From positions 1-64,000 of the forward strand of contig NZ_JANDBC010000002.1 of assembly GCF_024320785.1 (NCBI RefSeq): a stretch of DNA of 64,000 bases, read 5' to 3'. Below the pieces are notes generated by a model. The model saw only the letters and a program-made list of their open reading frames with translations, ran no database searches and was not told where the DNA came from. This document shows positions 9,149 to 18,372 of the stretch, in pieces (within the stretch, counting starts at the first letter, position 1; each line of letters begins with the position of its first letter). The position numbers and the translations under genes were made by a program. Origin of the DNA: Gracilimonas sediminicola. Its GTDB lineage: Bacteria > Bacteroidota > Rhodothermia > Balneolales > Balneolaceae.

Positions 9149-10303
9149 CTACATTACAATGAGTTTGCCACGTAATACACCGGCTCTGTCCAGTGCCTGA
9201 AAAATCGAGATGATATCTCTCGGGCTTAGCCCCAGCGCATTCAGGGAACCGGCCAGCTGCTGTACATTTGTCTCCGGTTCCAGCACAATGGTTTGGGCCG
9301 CCTGCTCATTGATGCCCGCTTCCGGCACATCAAACACCTGTGTCTCTCCCCCGCTGAATGCCGGAGGCTGACTTACATACGGTGTTACCTGGGTTCGCAC
9401 CTGAATATTTCCGTGTGAAATCATTACATCGTCAATTACCACTTCACCGCCGGCTACAATGGTTCCGGTTCGCTCATTAATAACTACTTTAGCCGGTGAC
9501 TGAACCTGAATTTCCTGCTCCAGAATGATGCTGGTAAACACGTTCATGGTGCCGCGATCTCTGAAGGCTTCCGGCCAATTCACTTTTACCAAACCCGGAT
9601 GGTGCATGGAAGCCAGCTCTTCATCAAACGTTTCGTTGATGATTTCAACCATATTCCGGGCATTGGCATAGTTTGGTTCTCTCAGGACCAGCCCCAAAGG
9701 TTCTTCCGTACTTAAATTGAATTCTTCGTTTCGCTCTACGGTCCCACCGCTTGGGATGGTTGCTGTCAATGTCTGGTTTTGGCTGAGCCGGGCGCCGGGA
9801 ATTTCAGCCGTTATTCCCCCTACAATCAGTGGACCCTGAGCCTTGGCAAAAACGGCATCGTTATCCGGATCAAAAAGCGGAGTTTGAAGCAATACGCCAC
9901 CCTGCAAACTACTCGCATCTCCCAAAGAGGAAACAGTGATATCAATTTCACTTCCGGGAGCATGGTACGGGGTGATGGTGGCTGTAACCATTACGGCGGC
10001 TACGTTTCGGGTCCGGAGGCGATCTGCGTCGACGGTAATCCCGAAGTTCTCCAGCATGTTGGCAATCGACTGAACGGTAAATACCGATCCCCTGCTGCTG
10101 GATGAACGATCCCCCGTGCGGTCCAGTCCGGTAACCAGTCCATAGCCGATCAGTTCCGTGCGTTCTGCATTTTGGATTTCTACCAGATCAGCCAGCTTAG
10201 ATTGCGCCTGTAATGGAACGGATAAACCGAATACCACAAGAGCTACAATAATTTGGGCGAGTATAGTTTTTTTCATGTTGATTGCTTCTGTAATCTTGTT
10301 CAT
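9149..10303 (-). CDS. flgI: FlgI, flagellar P-ring protein
   Basis: 384 residues. It polymerises into the periplasmic P ring that acts as rod bushing in peptidoglycan. There is a Sec signal (KKTILAQIIVALVVFGLSVPLQA, cut near residue 33), then the family core with LIGYGLVTGLDRTGD, NVAAVMVTA and GTIVAGGEVVIDDV, ending GVLRGKLIVM. ATG 10303 overlaps the flgH stop as ATGA, which supports this start; ATG 10276, at the signal peptide itself, is an alternative. Confidence 0.97.
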   Translation of the reverse strand: MNKITEAINMKKTILAQIIVALVVFGLSVPLQAQSKLADLVEIQNAERTELIGYGLVTGLDRTGDRSSSSRGSVFTVQSIANMLENFGITVDADRLRTRNVAAVMVTATITPYHAPGSEIDITVSSLGDASSLQGGVLLQTPLFDPDNDAVFAKAQGPLIVGGITAEIPGARLSQNQTLTATIPSGGTVERNEEFNLSTEEPLGLVLREPNYANARNMVEIINETFDEELASMHHPGLVKVNWPEAFRDRGTMNVFTSIILEQEIQVQSPAKVVINERTGTIVAGGEVVIDDVMISHGNIQVRTQVTPYVSQPPAFSGGETQVFDVPEAGINEQAAQTIVLEPETNVQQLAGSLNALGLSPRDIISIFQALDRAGVLRGKLIVM

Positions 10304-10929
10304 CGTTGTAGTTCGCGCAGTATCATGGCAGCACCCATCCCAAGTGTGACGCCAGCAAACACCACTTTCTTGAGGAGGCCCTTGTGTTGCTTTTTCTTTT
10401 TGATGCCGCCCATTTTCTGATAGCTGATATTGGCATTGGCAATGCGATACGAAAGCACCTGGTTTCGACTGTCCACATCATTCTGCCGAACGGTTCCGGT
10501 AATCGACATTTTGTGAACCTCACCGTTTACCTCAGTCATCCGGTTACCCTCTACAATCAGGTCTCCCCGGTCGGTCACTTCAACAATCTGAACACTTATA
10601 TAGCCTTCGAGTAACTGGCGCTGACTGGAAAGGTTTTTCTGATCAGAACCGTAGTTCACATTCACGCCGGAGCCAAAAGTTGGCTCAAATGGCAGAAAGT
10701 TACCGCTTATGGCCCCATTGGCTGATCCATCTGAACTGGTGGAAAGTTTGGAATCGGAGGTTGAACTTCCGGAAGTGCTTTCCTTTAGGATCACCGTAAT
10801 AATATCTCCCACCTGATTTGCTTTCACATCCCGGTACAGGGAACTCTGTGCATAGCCCGTTCCTGAGAATAGCAGCGCCAGAAAAAGAACAACAGGTACG
10901 ATTCGATTTACTAATGTGTTTTTTGCCAT
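10300..10929 (-). CDS. flgH: FlgH, flagellar L-ring protein without a lipobox
   Basis: 209 residues. FlgH forms the outer-membrane L ring. The core is recognisable (SLYRDVKANQVGDIITVILKE, RQLLEGYISVQIVEVTDRGDLIVEG, ISITGTVRQNDVDSRN-like segment). Enterobacterial FlgH is a lipoprotein; here the signal peptide ends FSGTGYAQS and the whole translated protein contains no cysteine, so it cannot be lipidated. A basic stretch (KKKKQHKGLLKK) followed by a hydrophobic helix near the C-terminus is an unusual addition and could provide membrane contact. It overlaps flgA by 19 bp and flgI by 4 bp. Confidence 0.93.
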   Translation of the reverse strand: MAKNTLVNRIVPVVLFLALLFSGTGYAQSSLYRDVKANQVGDIITVILKESTSGSSTSDSKLSTSSDGSANGAISGNFLPFEPTFGSGVNVNYGSDQKNLSSQRQLLEGYISVQIVEVTDRGDLIVEGNRMTEVNGEVHKMSITGTVRQNDVDSRNQVLSYRIANANISYQKMGGIKKKKQHKGLLKKVVFAGVTLGMGAAMILRELQR

Positions 10930-11615
10930 AATGCTTCTCCCGGACCTTTAACTGTGCCCAGGTATTTGTTTCGTGTTTCTTTGCAATAAATTTGAATTTC
11001 TTCGTCGATGGCCCCGTTTTGGCGAGCCTCACAAGTCAGGATAATTTGTATTCCAAACTCCGTGAATATCAGGTCAACATCCTCTCCCGCTTCTACCAAA
11101 AAAGGTGTACTTATCTCTGAATGGTGAATCGGCTGTCCCGGATTCACGGTTCTTCTCAATGTCTTTCCTGCCAGCTCTTCCATACTCCGAACCGGTTTAT
11201 CCCGCCCCATCCGTACAGGTACCCAACGCCAGCTTAAATCGCCCGGCTCAATGGTTTGCCCGCTCATCATTCTTTGGTTGGGAACCGGAAGCTTTTGTTC
11301 CGCTTCTACTTTCAGCTGTATCTGAACTTGTTCAATCGAATTCCCGTCCAGGTACAGCACTTCGAAATTGGTGTATTGTTCAACCGTACCTTGCAGCTTA
11401 ACAGAGCGCACATGTTCGGGTTGGGCTTTTAGCAAACTGCCTTGAATCCACCGGGCAGTAAGAGTGAACCGATACTCCTCTGGGTCAAATGTTGACTCTA
11501 TTGATTCCTGAGCTTTCTCTATAATAACCTGCCTGGTTTCATCAGTTGCAGTGGGGTACGCCGGCCCCGCTACCACAGAGATGCTTGAAAAAAATATGAG
11601 GAGTATCGGTATCAC
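10911..11615 (-). CDS. flgA: FlgA, P-ring assembly chaperone
   Basis: 234 residues. A periplasmic chaperone needed for FlgI polymerisation. There is an N-terminal signal (PILLIFFSSISVVAGPA), then a SAF-type C-terminal domain (VPVRMGRDKPVRSMEELAGKTLRRTVNPGQPI, EAGEDVDLIF, residues ~130-225). Translation appears to begin at GTG 11615. It lies between flgG and flgH, and its end overlaps flgH, consistent with joint synthesis of ring components. Confidence 0.9.
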   Translation of the reverse strand: MIPILLIFFSSISVVAGPAYPTATDETRQVIIEKAQESIESTFDPEEYRFTLTARWIQGSLLKAQPEHVRSVKLQGTVEQYTNFEVLYLDGNSIEQVQIQLKVEAEQKLPVPNQRMMSGQTIEPGDLSWRWVPVRMGRDKPVRSMEELAGKTLRRTVNPGQPIHHSEISTPFLVEAGEDVDLIFTEFGIQIILTCEARQNGAIDEEIQIYCKETRNKYLGTVKGPGEALWQKTH

Positions 11616-11639
11616 GATGCTATAGATTGCTTATGGGTC

Positions 11640-12431
11640 TTATCGTTTGATGGAGTTAGTTACCGACATCATGTCTTCAGCGGTTTGAACCATTTTTGAA
11701 TTGGTCTCATACGCCCGCTGCGCTTCAATCAGCCGTACCATTTCGGTTACAATATCTACGTTAGACTGTTCCAGGTATCCCTGGCGAACCACCCCAAATC
11801 CTTCTGATCCCGGCTCACCGAAAAAGGGCATGCCAGAGGATTCTGTTTCTGCAAACAGGTTGTCACCAAGGGCTTCAAGTCCGCCCGGATTGGAAAACTT
11901 GGCCAGTTCAATCTGGCCCAATTCAACCTGGGTATTATCACCGGCCATCAGGGCAGTTACCGTTCCGTTTTGGGAGACTTCAATAGCCACCGCGTCGGTT
12001 GGGATTTCGATTTGGCTGGCCAGTGGCAATCCGGAGTTGTTTACGAGCATCCCGGTGGCATCGCGACTGAAATTCCCGTCGCGGGTATAGCCTATGTTAC
12101 CATCAGGCAGTTCTACTTGGAAGAAACCGGCACCGCTGACGGCCAAATCCAGGGCATTGCCTGTTTCGGCTACCGAGCCCTGCATAAAGTTTCGAATAGT
12201 GGCTACGGCACGGGAACCGTGGCCTATTTGCAGCGAAGGGCCACTTGAGTTTTGATTTCCGGCGTTGCCCAGCTTGGAAGAAGCGATGTTTTCATAAAAT
12301 AGATCCTGAAAAGCAATGGTGCTTCTTTTAAAACCGGTAGTTCCAACGTTAGCCAGGTTGTTGGCTATGTTATCTACCGATCGCTGTTGAGCACTCATTC
12401 CAAGTGCGGCTGTACTTAATGCTCTAAACAT
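11640..12431 (-). CDS. flgG: FlgG, distal rod protein
   Basis: 263 residues, the usual FlgG size. It opens MFRALSTAALGMSAQQRSVDNIANNLANVGTTGFKRS (rod/hook N-terminal motif) and closes with EMVRLIEAQRAYETNSKMVQTAEDMMSVTNSIKR. FlgG forms the distal rod that passes through the P and L rings. It is second in the operon, 30 bp after flgF. Confidence 0.97.
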   Translation of the reverse strand: MFRALSTAALGMSAQQRSVDNIANNLANVGTTGFKRSTIAFQDLFYENIASSKLGNAGNQNSSGPSLQIGHGSRAVATIRNFMQGSVAETGNALDLAVSGAGFFQVELPDGNIGYTRDGNFSRDATGMLVNNSGLPLASQIEIPTDAVAIEVSQNGTVTALMAGDNTQVELGQIELAKFSNPGGLEALGDNLFAETESSGMPFFGEPGSEGFGVVRQGYLEQSNVDIVTEMVRLIEAQRAYETNSKMVQTAEDMMSVTNSIKR

Positions 12432-12461
12432 AATGCTGTTGTTTATTCTGTTGTTTGATAA

Positions 12462-13202
12462 TTAAAATCTGCCCAGTCGGGTGGTTACCTGAGAAAGCAT
12501 TTCGTCTGTTGTTTTCAATGCACGCTGCTGGCTTTCAAAAGCCTGCATGTTTCTCATCATATCCACCATCTCCGTCAGGGGCTGTACATTTCCTTTTTCA
12601 TAATATCCCTGCATCACCATCCCGGTGCTATCTTCTGAAAGCATGTCTTCATCTATCACCGAGAAATAAGCACTCCCTTTTCGGTTAAGCATGGCCGGGT
12701 CTTCCACATTCACAATGCGCAGGCGGTCTTGTGCTTTATTATTCAGCCGGATGGTTCCATCTTTAGATACTTCCAGCATGGCATTCCCACCTGTTTCTCC
12801 GTTCGACTGCATATATTCTGCAAGCTGAACCGGGCCGGAATCTCCCATCACTTTAGCACCGGAACTGTTTACCAGGTATCCGTCGGGATTAAGGTGAAAC
12901 CGGCCGTCGCGGGTTAAAAACTGTTCACCATTTTCTTCCACTACAAAGAATCCATCCCCGTTGATACCCATATCAAATTCATTACCGGTTGGCTCCAGAA
13001 CGCCCTGCTCCAGGTTCACCTGTTGCATGGGTACACTTTTTGAGATGGTTTTCCCATTCACGTTCTCCTGAAACATCCGGTAAAACACTTTGGTACCTTT
13101 AAAGCCCGGCGTATTAATATTCGACAAGTTATCCGCGGTCATTTCCTGAGACCGGTTCAAAACCTGCATCGCCTGCATTTGGGTATATAATCTGTCAATC
13201 AT
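12462..13202 (-). CDS. flgF: FlgF-like proximal/distal rod protein
   Basis: About 246 residues from ATG 13202. It shows the rod-protein N-terminus MIDRLYTQMQAMQVLNRSQEMTADNLSNINTPGFKG and the C-terminal NVQPLTEMVDMMRNMQAFESQQRALKTTDEMLSQVTTRLG. The frame stays open upstream to ATG 13265 and ATG 13256 (the latter with AGGAA nine bases before), which would add 18-21 residues unlike any rod protein; 13202 is chosen because the family starts at this point. First gene of the rod/ring/junction operon. Confidence 0.88.
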   Translation of the reverse strand: MIDRLYTQMQAMQVLNRSQEMTADNLSNINTPGFKGTKVFYRMFQENVNGKTISKSVPMQQVNLEQGVLEPTGNEFDMGINGDGFFVVEENGEQFLTRDGRFHLNPDGYLVNSSGAKVMGDSGPVQLAEYMQSNGETGGNAMLEVSKDGTIRLNNKAQDRLRIVNVEDPAMLNRKGSAYFSVIDEDMLSEDSTGMVMQGYYEKGNVQPLTEMVDMMRNMQAFESQQRALKTTDEMLSQVTTRLGRF

Positions 13203-13265
13203 GGGTAACTGTTTGTGATCATCATTTAAGGATTTGAAAAATCCGCCGAGAACCATGGAGAACAT

Positions 13266-13615
13266 TTCCTGCGATTCTCACGGATTGAATTACAAAATCT
13301 GTGCCAGTCGGTTGAAAAGGTGCTTGATTTCGGCACTGAGCAGGCTTCTTAAACAGTCTTTAGAGATGTTTTAAAAAGGATTAAATCACTTATTAGAGTA
13401 CTGAATCGGCTATTAATGCTGCTTCAGGTGTCAGGCTTATACCACAGAAAGAATTTCCTGAACCGGGAAAAGTTGCACCCTACCCCCGCCTTCCTCTTTT
13501 AGGGAAATGTTTTCCGTTAGCTGGATTTTTTGTCCTGTCTCTTTCCCATCATCCCCCTTAAATCAGCCGAATTTGAAGCCGGCGACCGTGGTACTGTTTT
13601 TGATACCAATGGGAC
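13266..13615. promoter_or_regulatory. Divergent intergenic region between flgF and flhB operons
   Basis: 350 bp separating the minus-strand flgF operon from the plus-strand flhB operon; both must start transcription here. No CCGATAA-type sigma-28 box is visible on either strand, which fits early/middle flagellar genes that use another sigma factor. I see no reliable promoter match and no gene. Confidence 0.4.
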
Positions 13616-14692
13616 ATGGCAGATAATAAATCAGATCAGGAAAAAACGGAGGAACCCTCCCAGAAACGCCTCGATGATGCGAGGAAGGAAGGGAATGTCA
13701 GCATCAGTAAGGAGGTCTCCTCGGTAGCTCTTATGGTTACAGCGATTATATCGTTTGTAGCGATGAGTGGTATAATCGGTGACCGGCTTACCAAGCTGTT
13801 CGAGTCTTTCTTTTCGAATGCGGGCAGAGGATTCGCCGATCAGGAGGAAGCTACGCGCTACCTGCAGGATGCATTATGGGCCGGTATGGAAATGATTACC
13901 CCAACCATGATCGGCTTACTTGTGGTGGCTATTCTTGTAAATGTAGTGCAAACCGGAGGGGTCTTTTCTTTTGATGCTCTGAAATTTAAAGGCAGCAAAA
14001 TGAATCCGCTTAGCGGACTCAAGAATATTTTTTCGACCAAAGGACTGGTAGAGCTGGTAAAGGGAATGCTGAAACTACTGATCATCCTGGTTGTCGCCTA
14101 CTTCACAGTAAATAGTGACATCAACCACTTTGTCTCATTCATCATCTCCCCATTGGAGTATAGCATGAGCCAATCCGGTTCCTTCATTCTATTATTTGTA
14201 ACCCGGATTATGTCGGCCCTGCTGGTTCTTTCCATTGCTGATGCCGTGTACCAACAGTTCCAGCATAAAAAAGACCTGCGTATGACCAAGCAGGAAGTAA
14301 AAGACGAATACAAGCAGATGGAGGGTGATCCGCATGTAAAAGGTCAGCGTAGAAAATTCGGAATGAAACTCCGCCAGCAAAAAAGAATGGATCATGCAGT
14401 TCTTGCTTCCGATGTGGTAGTAACCAACCCGACCCACTACGCCGTTGCCCTGAAATACGATCCCGAAAAAAGTAATGCACCTATAGTAATGGTGAAGGGA
14501 AAACGGCTGCGTGCTTTAAGAATAAAAGAGCTGGCCAAGCAGTATGGCATACCTATTGTAGAGAATGTACCTGTAGCCCGTGCTCTTTACGCGACGGCTG
14601 AGGAAGACGAATTCATTCCTGCAGACCTGTATCGTGCCGTAGCAGAGATCCTGGCGTACGTTTATAAACTGAAAAACAAACACAAAGTATAA
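13616..14692 (+). CDS. flhB: FlhB, export-gate component and substrate-specificity switch
   Basis: 358 residues. An inner-membrane protein of the flagellar type III export gate: four hydrophobic segments in residues ~35-215, then a cytoplasmic C-domain with the self-cleaving NPTH motif at N271-P272-T273-H274. Cleavage after Asn lets export switch from hook to filament substrates together with FliK. The N-terminus (EKTEEPSQKRLDDARKEGNV) is the family signature. It starts the plus-strand operon; flhA follows 5 bp later. Confidence 0.98.
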   Translation: MADNKSDQEKTEEPSQKRLDDARKEGNVSISKEVSSVALMVTAIISFVAMSGIIGDRLTKLFESFFSNAGRGFADQEEATRYLQDALWAGMEMITPTMIGLLVVAILVNVVQTGGVFSFDALKFKGSKMNPLSGLKNIFSTKGLVELVKGMLKLLIILVVAYFTVNSDINHFVSFIISPLEYSMSQSGSFILLFVTRIMSALLVLSIADAVYQQFQHKKDLRMTKQEVKDEYKQMEGDPHVKGQRRKFGMKLRQQKRMDHAVLASDVVVTNPTHYAVALKYDPEKSNAPIVMVKGKRLRALRIKELAKQYGIPIVENVPVARALYATAEEDEFIPADLYRAVAEILAYVYKLKNKHKV

Positions 14693-14697
14693 TTCAC

Positions 14698-16848
14698 ATG
14701 GCCTTTGGCGGAATCACAACCGAAAAGTTAAAAGGAACATTTTTCCAGACGGATGTCTTAATTTCCTCCAGTATCATCATGATCCTGCTGATTATGATTA
14801 TACCGTTCCCCACCCAGTTGATGGATTTCTTCCTGGCGTTGAACATCTCCCTCTCCCTCATCGTGATGCTGGTGGCCTTCTATGCTTTGAAACCTTTACA
14901 GTTTGCCGTTTTCCCCGGTATGCTTTTGATTCTCACCCTCTTCCGGCTTTCGCTGAACGTGGGTACTACCCGCCTCATTTTAAGTGAAGGCTATGCCGGT
15001 TCCATCATTGAATCGTTTGGGGGATTTATTGTACAGGGCAACTTTGTAATCGGGATTATCATTTTCTCGGTTTTGGTGATTATCAACTTTGTGGTAATTA
15101 CCAAAGGTGCTACCCGTATTGCTGAAGTTGCCGCCCGGTTTACCCTGGATGCCATGCCCGGTAAACAGATGTCGATTGATGCTGACCTTGCCGCAGGATT
15201 ACTCACCGACGAAGAAGCCAAAAAGAAAAGAGAGGAAATCTCCCGTGAAGCCGACTTTTACGGTGCCATGGATGGTGCCAGTAAGTTCGTCCGCGGTGAT
15301 GTAATCGCCGGCCTTCTCATTACCTTTATAAATATTATAGGCGGTCTTATTATCGGTACCGTGCAGCTTGGGATGCCAATTGGAGCTGCAGCGACTAAAT
15401 ATACGCTGATGACGATCGGTGACGGTCTGGTTTCTCAAATTCCCGGGCTTTTGATCTCGACGGCTGCAGGTATCATGGTTTCGCGTGCTGCGTCGGAAGG
15501 TAACCTGGGTAACGAACTTAAATTCCAGCTGCTGGGGAATCCTAAAACGGTCATTATCGGTGCAGTGTTTGTCTTTTTTATGGGGATGCTGCCCGGACTT
15601 CCCGTTATCCCCTTCTGGAGTATTGCCGGCTTCTTCCTGTTTATGGGATTGAAAAACTTTCAGCGAGAAGAAGATGAGAGGCTTGAAGAAGAAGCAGCTG
15701 AAACAAAAGAGCTGTCCGGGAAAGCCGAAGATCCGGTTGAGAATTACTTACTGATGGATACCCTGGAGCTCGAAATTGGCTACAGTCTCATTCCCATGGT
15801 AGAAGCCAACCAAGGGGGTGATTTATTGGATCGAATGACTTCCCTCCGAAAACAGCTGGCATCCGAACTGGGTATCATCATCCCTTCTATTCGAATACGG
15901 GATAACGTTCAGCTTGATGCTAACCACTACACCATAAAGATGAGAGGAATTATGCAGGGCGATGGTGAAATCTTACCCGGTTATCACCTTACTTTGCTTC
16001 CGGCCGATTTTAAACCGGACATACAGGGCATAGAAACTAAAGACCCGACCTTCGGAATGGATGCCATTTGGGTGAGCGGAAAGAATAAGTCTCAGGCTGA
16101 GAAGTATGGACTTTCCGTGATTGAATCCGGAGCAGTGATTACCACTCATCTGATGGAAGTGCTCAAGAAAAATGCCCATAAGCTGGTTGACCGTCAAATG
16201 GTGAAGAAGCTTATTGATAACATCAAAGAGCAGCATTCTGCCTTAGTGGAAGAGCTTATTCCCGATGGCATGAAGGTGGGAGAAATTCAGAAAGTATTAA
16301 AACGACTGCTTCGCGAACGGGTTCCGGTAAAAGACCTGGTTACCATTTTGGAGACCCTGGCCGATTACTGCCATCAAACCAACAACACCGATGTACTCAC
16401 CGAGTACTGCCGTGCTGCTTTATCAGAGACCATCACCCGGCAGTATGCTAACAACGAGAACGAAGTAACGGTGGTAATGATGGACTCTAACCTTGAATCG
16501 CACCTGATTGCTCAGGCCCAGCAGGGAACGCTGAACAGCAACACGCTTGGGCTAACCCCTGAAACGGTTGAGAAATTGTATAAGAATTCGTCAGCTACTT
16601 TTGACAGTATGATCCGCCAGGGATTTGAACCGATTTTACTTACCTCGCCGGTCCTTCGCTTTACTCTTTTTGAGTTTTTGGCACCAATTTTGCCAGATAT
16701 AAATGTGCTGTCGTACAACGACATTAGTCAAGACGTACAGTTTAAAACATTCGGCCGACTGAAGATTGAAGACCCTGTAAAGATGAATCAACCGGCGGCT
16801 AACACAGAACAACCAGCGCAACAACCTGAAGAACACGTACTGGCATGA
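14698..16848 (+). CDS. flhA: FlhA, major export-gate protein
   Basis: 716 residues. The N-terminal half (to ~residue 325) holds about eight membrane helices with the FHIPEP signature region (LFRLSLNVGTTRLIL) and the cytoplasmic loop ARFTLDAMPGKQMSIDADLAAGLL. The C-terminal half is the cytoplasmic domain that forms the nonameric ring and docks export chaperones (ALSETITRQYANNENEVTV, SPVLRFTLFEFLAP). It converts proton motive force to protein export. The stop overlaps flhF as ATGA. Confidence 0.98.
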   Translation: MAFGGITTEKLKGTFFQTDVLISSSIIMILLIMIIPFPTQLMDFFLALNISLSLIVMLVAFYALKPLQFAVFPGMLLILTLFRLSLNVGTTRLILSEGYAGSIIESFGGFIVQGNFVIGIIIFSVLVIINFVVITKGATRIAEVAARFTLDAMPGKQMSIDADLAAGLLTDEEAKKKREEISREADFYGAMDGASKFVRGDVIAGLLITFINIIGGLIIGTVQLGMPIGAAATKYTLMTIGDGLVSQIPGLLISTAAGIMVSRAASEGNLGNELKFQLLGNPKTVIIGAVFVFFMGMLPGLPVIPFWSIAGFFLFMGLKNFQREEDERLEEEAAETKELSGKAEDPVENYLLMDTLELEIGYSLIPMVEANQGGDLLDRMTSLRKQLASELGIIIPSIRIRDNVQLDANHYTIKMRGIMQGDGEILPGYHLTLLPADFKPDIQGIETKDPTFGMDAIWVSGKNKSQAEKYGLSVIESGAVITTHLMEVLKKNAHKLVDRQMVKKLIDNIKEQHSALVEELIPDGMKVGEIQKVLKRLLRERVPVKDLVTILETLADYCHQTNNTDVLTEYCRAALSETITRQYANNENEVTVVMMDSNLESHLIAQAQQGTLNSNTLGLTPETVEKLYKNSSATFDSMIRQGFEPILLTSPVLRFTLFEFLAPILPDINVLSYNDISQDVQFKTFGRLKIEDPVKMNQPAANTEQPAQQPEEHVLA

Positions 16849-18368
16849 TATTGAAGAATATATTTGGGAAAACAATAGAGGCGGCTAAGAAAAGTGCCCA
16901 GCAGATGTATGGGGATGATTTCCTGGTTATTGAGTCCTCTGAAGGTGATGGGGCTGATGGTAAAGCCAGCATCACGATCTTTTCTGATGGCAAGAAAGAA
17001 GGCCAAACCAACGGCCGGCAGAATGGGCATACAGCTCCTGCAGCACCTAAACAACCTAAATCTGAGCCTAAGCAAGGTGTTATGTTTGAGCGATCCGGGG
17101 AAGCACCGGTTCCACCTAAAAACGGGCACAGCAATGGCCAATCCCGCAAAGATACATTGGGCTCTCTGCGTAAGTTTGCCGAGCAGCAGATGGGTGCCGA
17201 ACTGAACGGCTATCAAAATGGAACGGCAGCTTTAGAGGAAGCAAATGAGCCGGAGCCGGAAAAAAATTCCGATATGTTGTACAGCCGTTCCTTCATTCGC
17301 CCGGTAAAACCGACGCCAGAAAAGAAAAAAGAAAATAAAGTTGAAGAGCCGGTTTCACCGTCTGGCGACCCAAAAGAAGAACAGAAAGAGACCCCTTCAG
17401 GAAAAGCTAAAAGCAACGGCTTCATCACCCATTTCACACCATCGAAGCCACAGGCCAACAAAGCCCCTGAAGTTCAGGAAGTGGTATCAACGCTGCATAA
17501 TGAGCGCGAGATAAAAGCCCTGCACAAACGATTTGACAAACTGGAAGCTTTGCTCGACTCAGCCCTTATTTCGGCTAACCTCGACTACGCCTCCCACCCT
17601 GCTTTCCAGCAGCTGGTTCACACTGGAATAAACACCAGCGTGATTGCAGGTTGGTTCAGCGATATTATCAAAGAAGGCATCGACCCTTATGATCAGGGCG
17701 AGCTTTTTATGTCGAAACTGGCGGAAATCATCCGTAAAGCATTAGGTAAGCCGTCCGAAGAGGAAGCTCAGAAATTCATGCTCTTTGCCGGACCTTCCGG
17801 AGCAGGAAAAACACAGCTAATTATGAAGCTGACTCAACACCCTGACTTCATGATCGACAAGAAATTAGCTGTAGTATCAGTCTATCCGCAGGCAGAAAAT
17901 GCAGCTCCTTATTATACTATTCTGGAACCATTCTGTGCCCAGCATGAAATTCCTTATTTCGAAGTGCAGAGCGGACTGGATGTCTCAAAGATTGTGGAAG
18001 ACTTAGCTGAATTTGACCATGTATTTATCGACACGCCGTCTTTAAGCATCGAACAGGACAACTCGTTCCGGGAGTTTTGGAAAATCAAACAACTGCTCTC
18101 TCCTCTTGCTCCTTTAGAGGTGCATTATGTGGTGAATGCAGCTTTGAACCGTTTTTACTTCCAGAATTCGTCCGCTACACACCATCCCCTTCAGCCCGAT
18201 TATGTGGCAATCACTCATCTTGATGAAGTGGCCCAGTGGGGACCGGTTATTCCATTCCTTCAAAAAATGGGATGCAGCGCCCGGTACATCAGCACCGGCA
18301 ACAAGTTGAATAACTTGAATGAGTTTAACCCACAATGGTTTGCTCAAAAGGTATTACAGGAAAATTAG
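16845..18368 (+). CDS. flhF: FlhF, SRP-type GTPase that places the flagellum
   Basis: 507 residues. An N-terminal start typical of FlhF (MILKNIFGKTIEAAKKSAQQMYGDDFLVIES) is followed by a long, low-complexity basic/acidic linker (~45-210), a helical N-domain and a G-domain. The P-loop is GPSGAGKT at 316-323, then FIDTPS and THLDE in the G3 and G4 positions. The canonical G4 is TKLDE, so His replaces Lys; GTP preference may be altered. It overlaps flhA by 4 bp and precedes flhG by 4 bp, the usual pairing that sets flagellar number and site. Confidence 0.92.
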   Translation: MILKNIFGKTIEAAKKSAQQMYGDDFLVIESSEGDGADGKASITIFSDGKKEGQTNGRQNGHTAPAAPKQPKSEPKQGVMFERSGEAPVPPKNGHSNGQSRKDTLGSLRKFAEQQMGAELNGYQNGTAALEEANEPEPEKNSDMLYSRSFIRPVKPTPEKKKENKVEEPVSPSGDPKEEQKETPSGKAKSNGFITHFTPSKPQANKAPEVQEVVSTLHNEREIKALHKRFDKLEALLDSALISANLDYASHPAFQQLVHTGINTSVIAGWFSDIIKEGIDPYDQGELFMSKLAEIIRKALGKPSEEEAQKFMLFAGPSGAGKTQLIMKLTQHPDFMIDKKLAVVSVYPQAENAAPYYTILEPFCAQHEIPYFEVQSGLDVSKIVEDLAEFDHVFIDTPSLSIEQDNSFREFWKIKQLLSPLAPLEVHYVVNAALNRFYFQNSSATHHPLQPDYVAITHLDEVAQWGPVIPFLQKMGCSARYISTGNKLNNLNEFNPQWFAQKVLQEN

Positions 18369-18372
18369 AATT

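Noticed and set aside
13332-13350. Possible sigma-54 promoter (GG-N10-GC) upstream of flhB
   Set aside because: Only the invariant GG/GC spacing matches; the rest of the consensus is poor and no enhancer-binding protein gene is seen in the window.
18319-18372. Upstream start for flhG inside flhF
   Set aside because: ATG 18373, right after the flhF stop, gives the standard MinD-like N-terminus.
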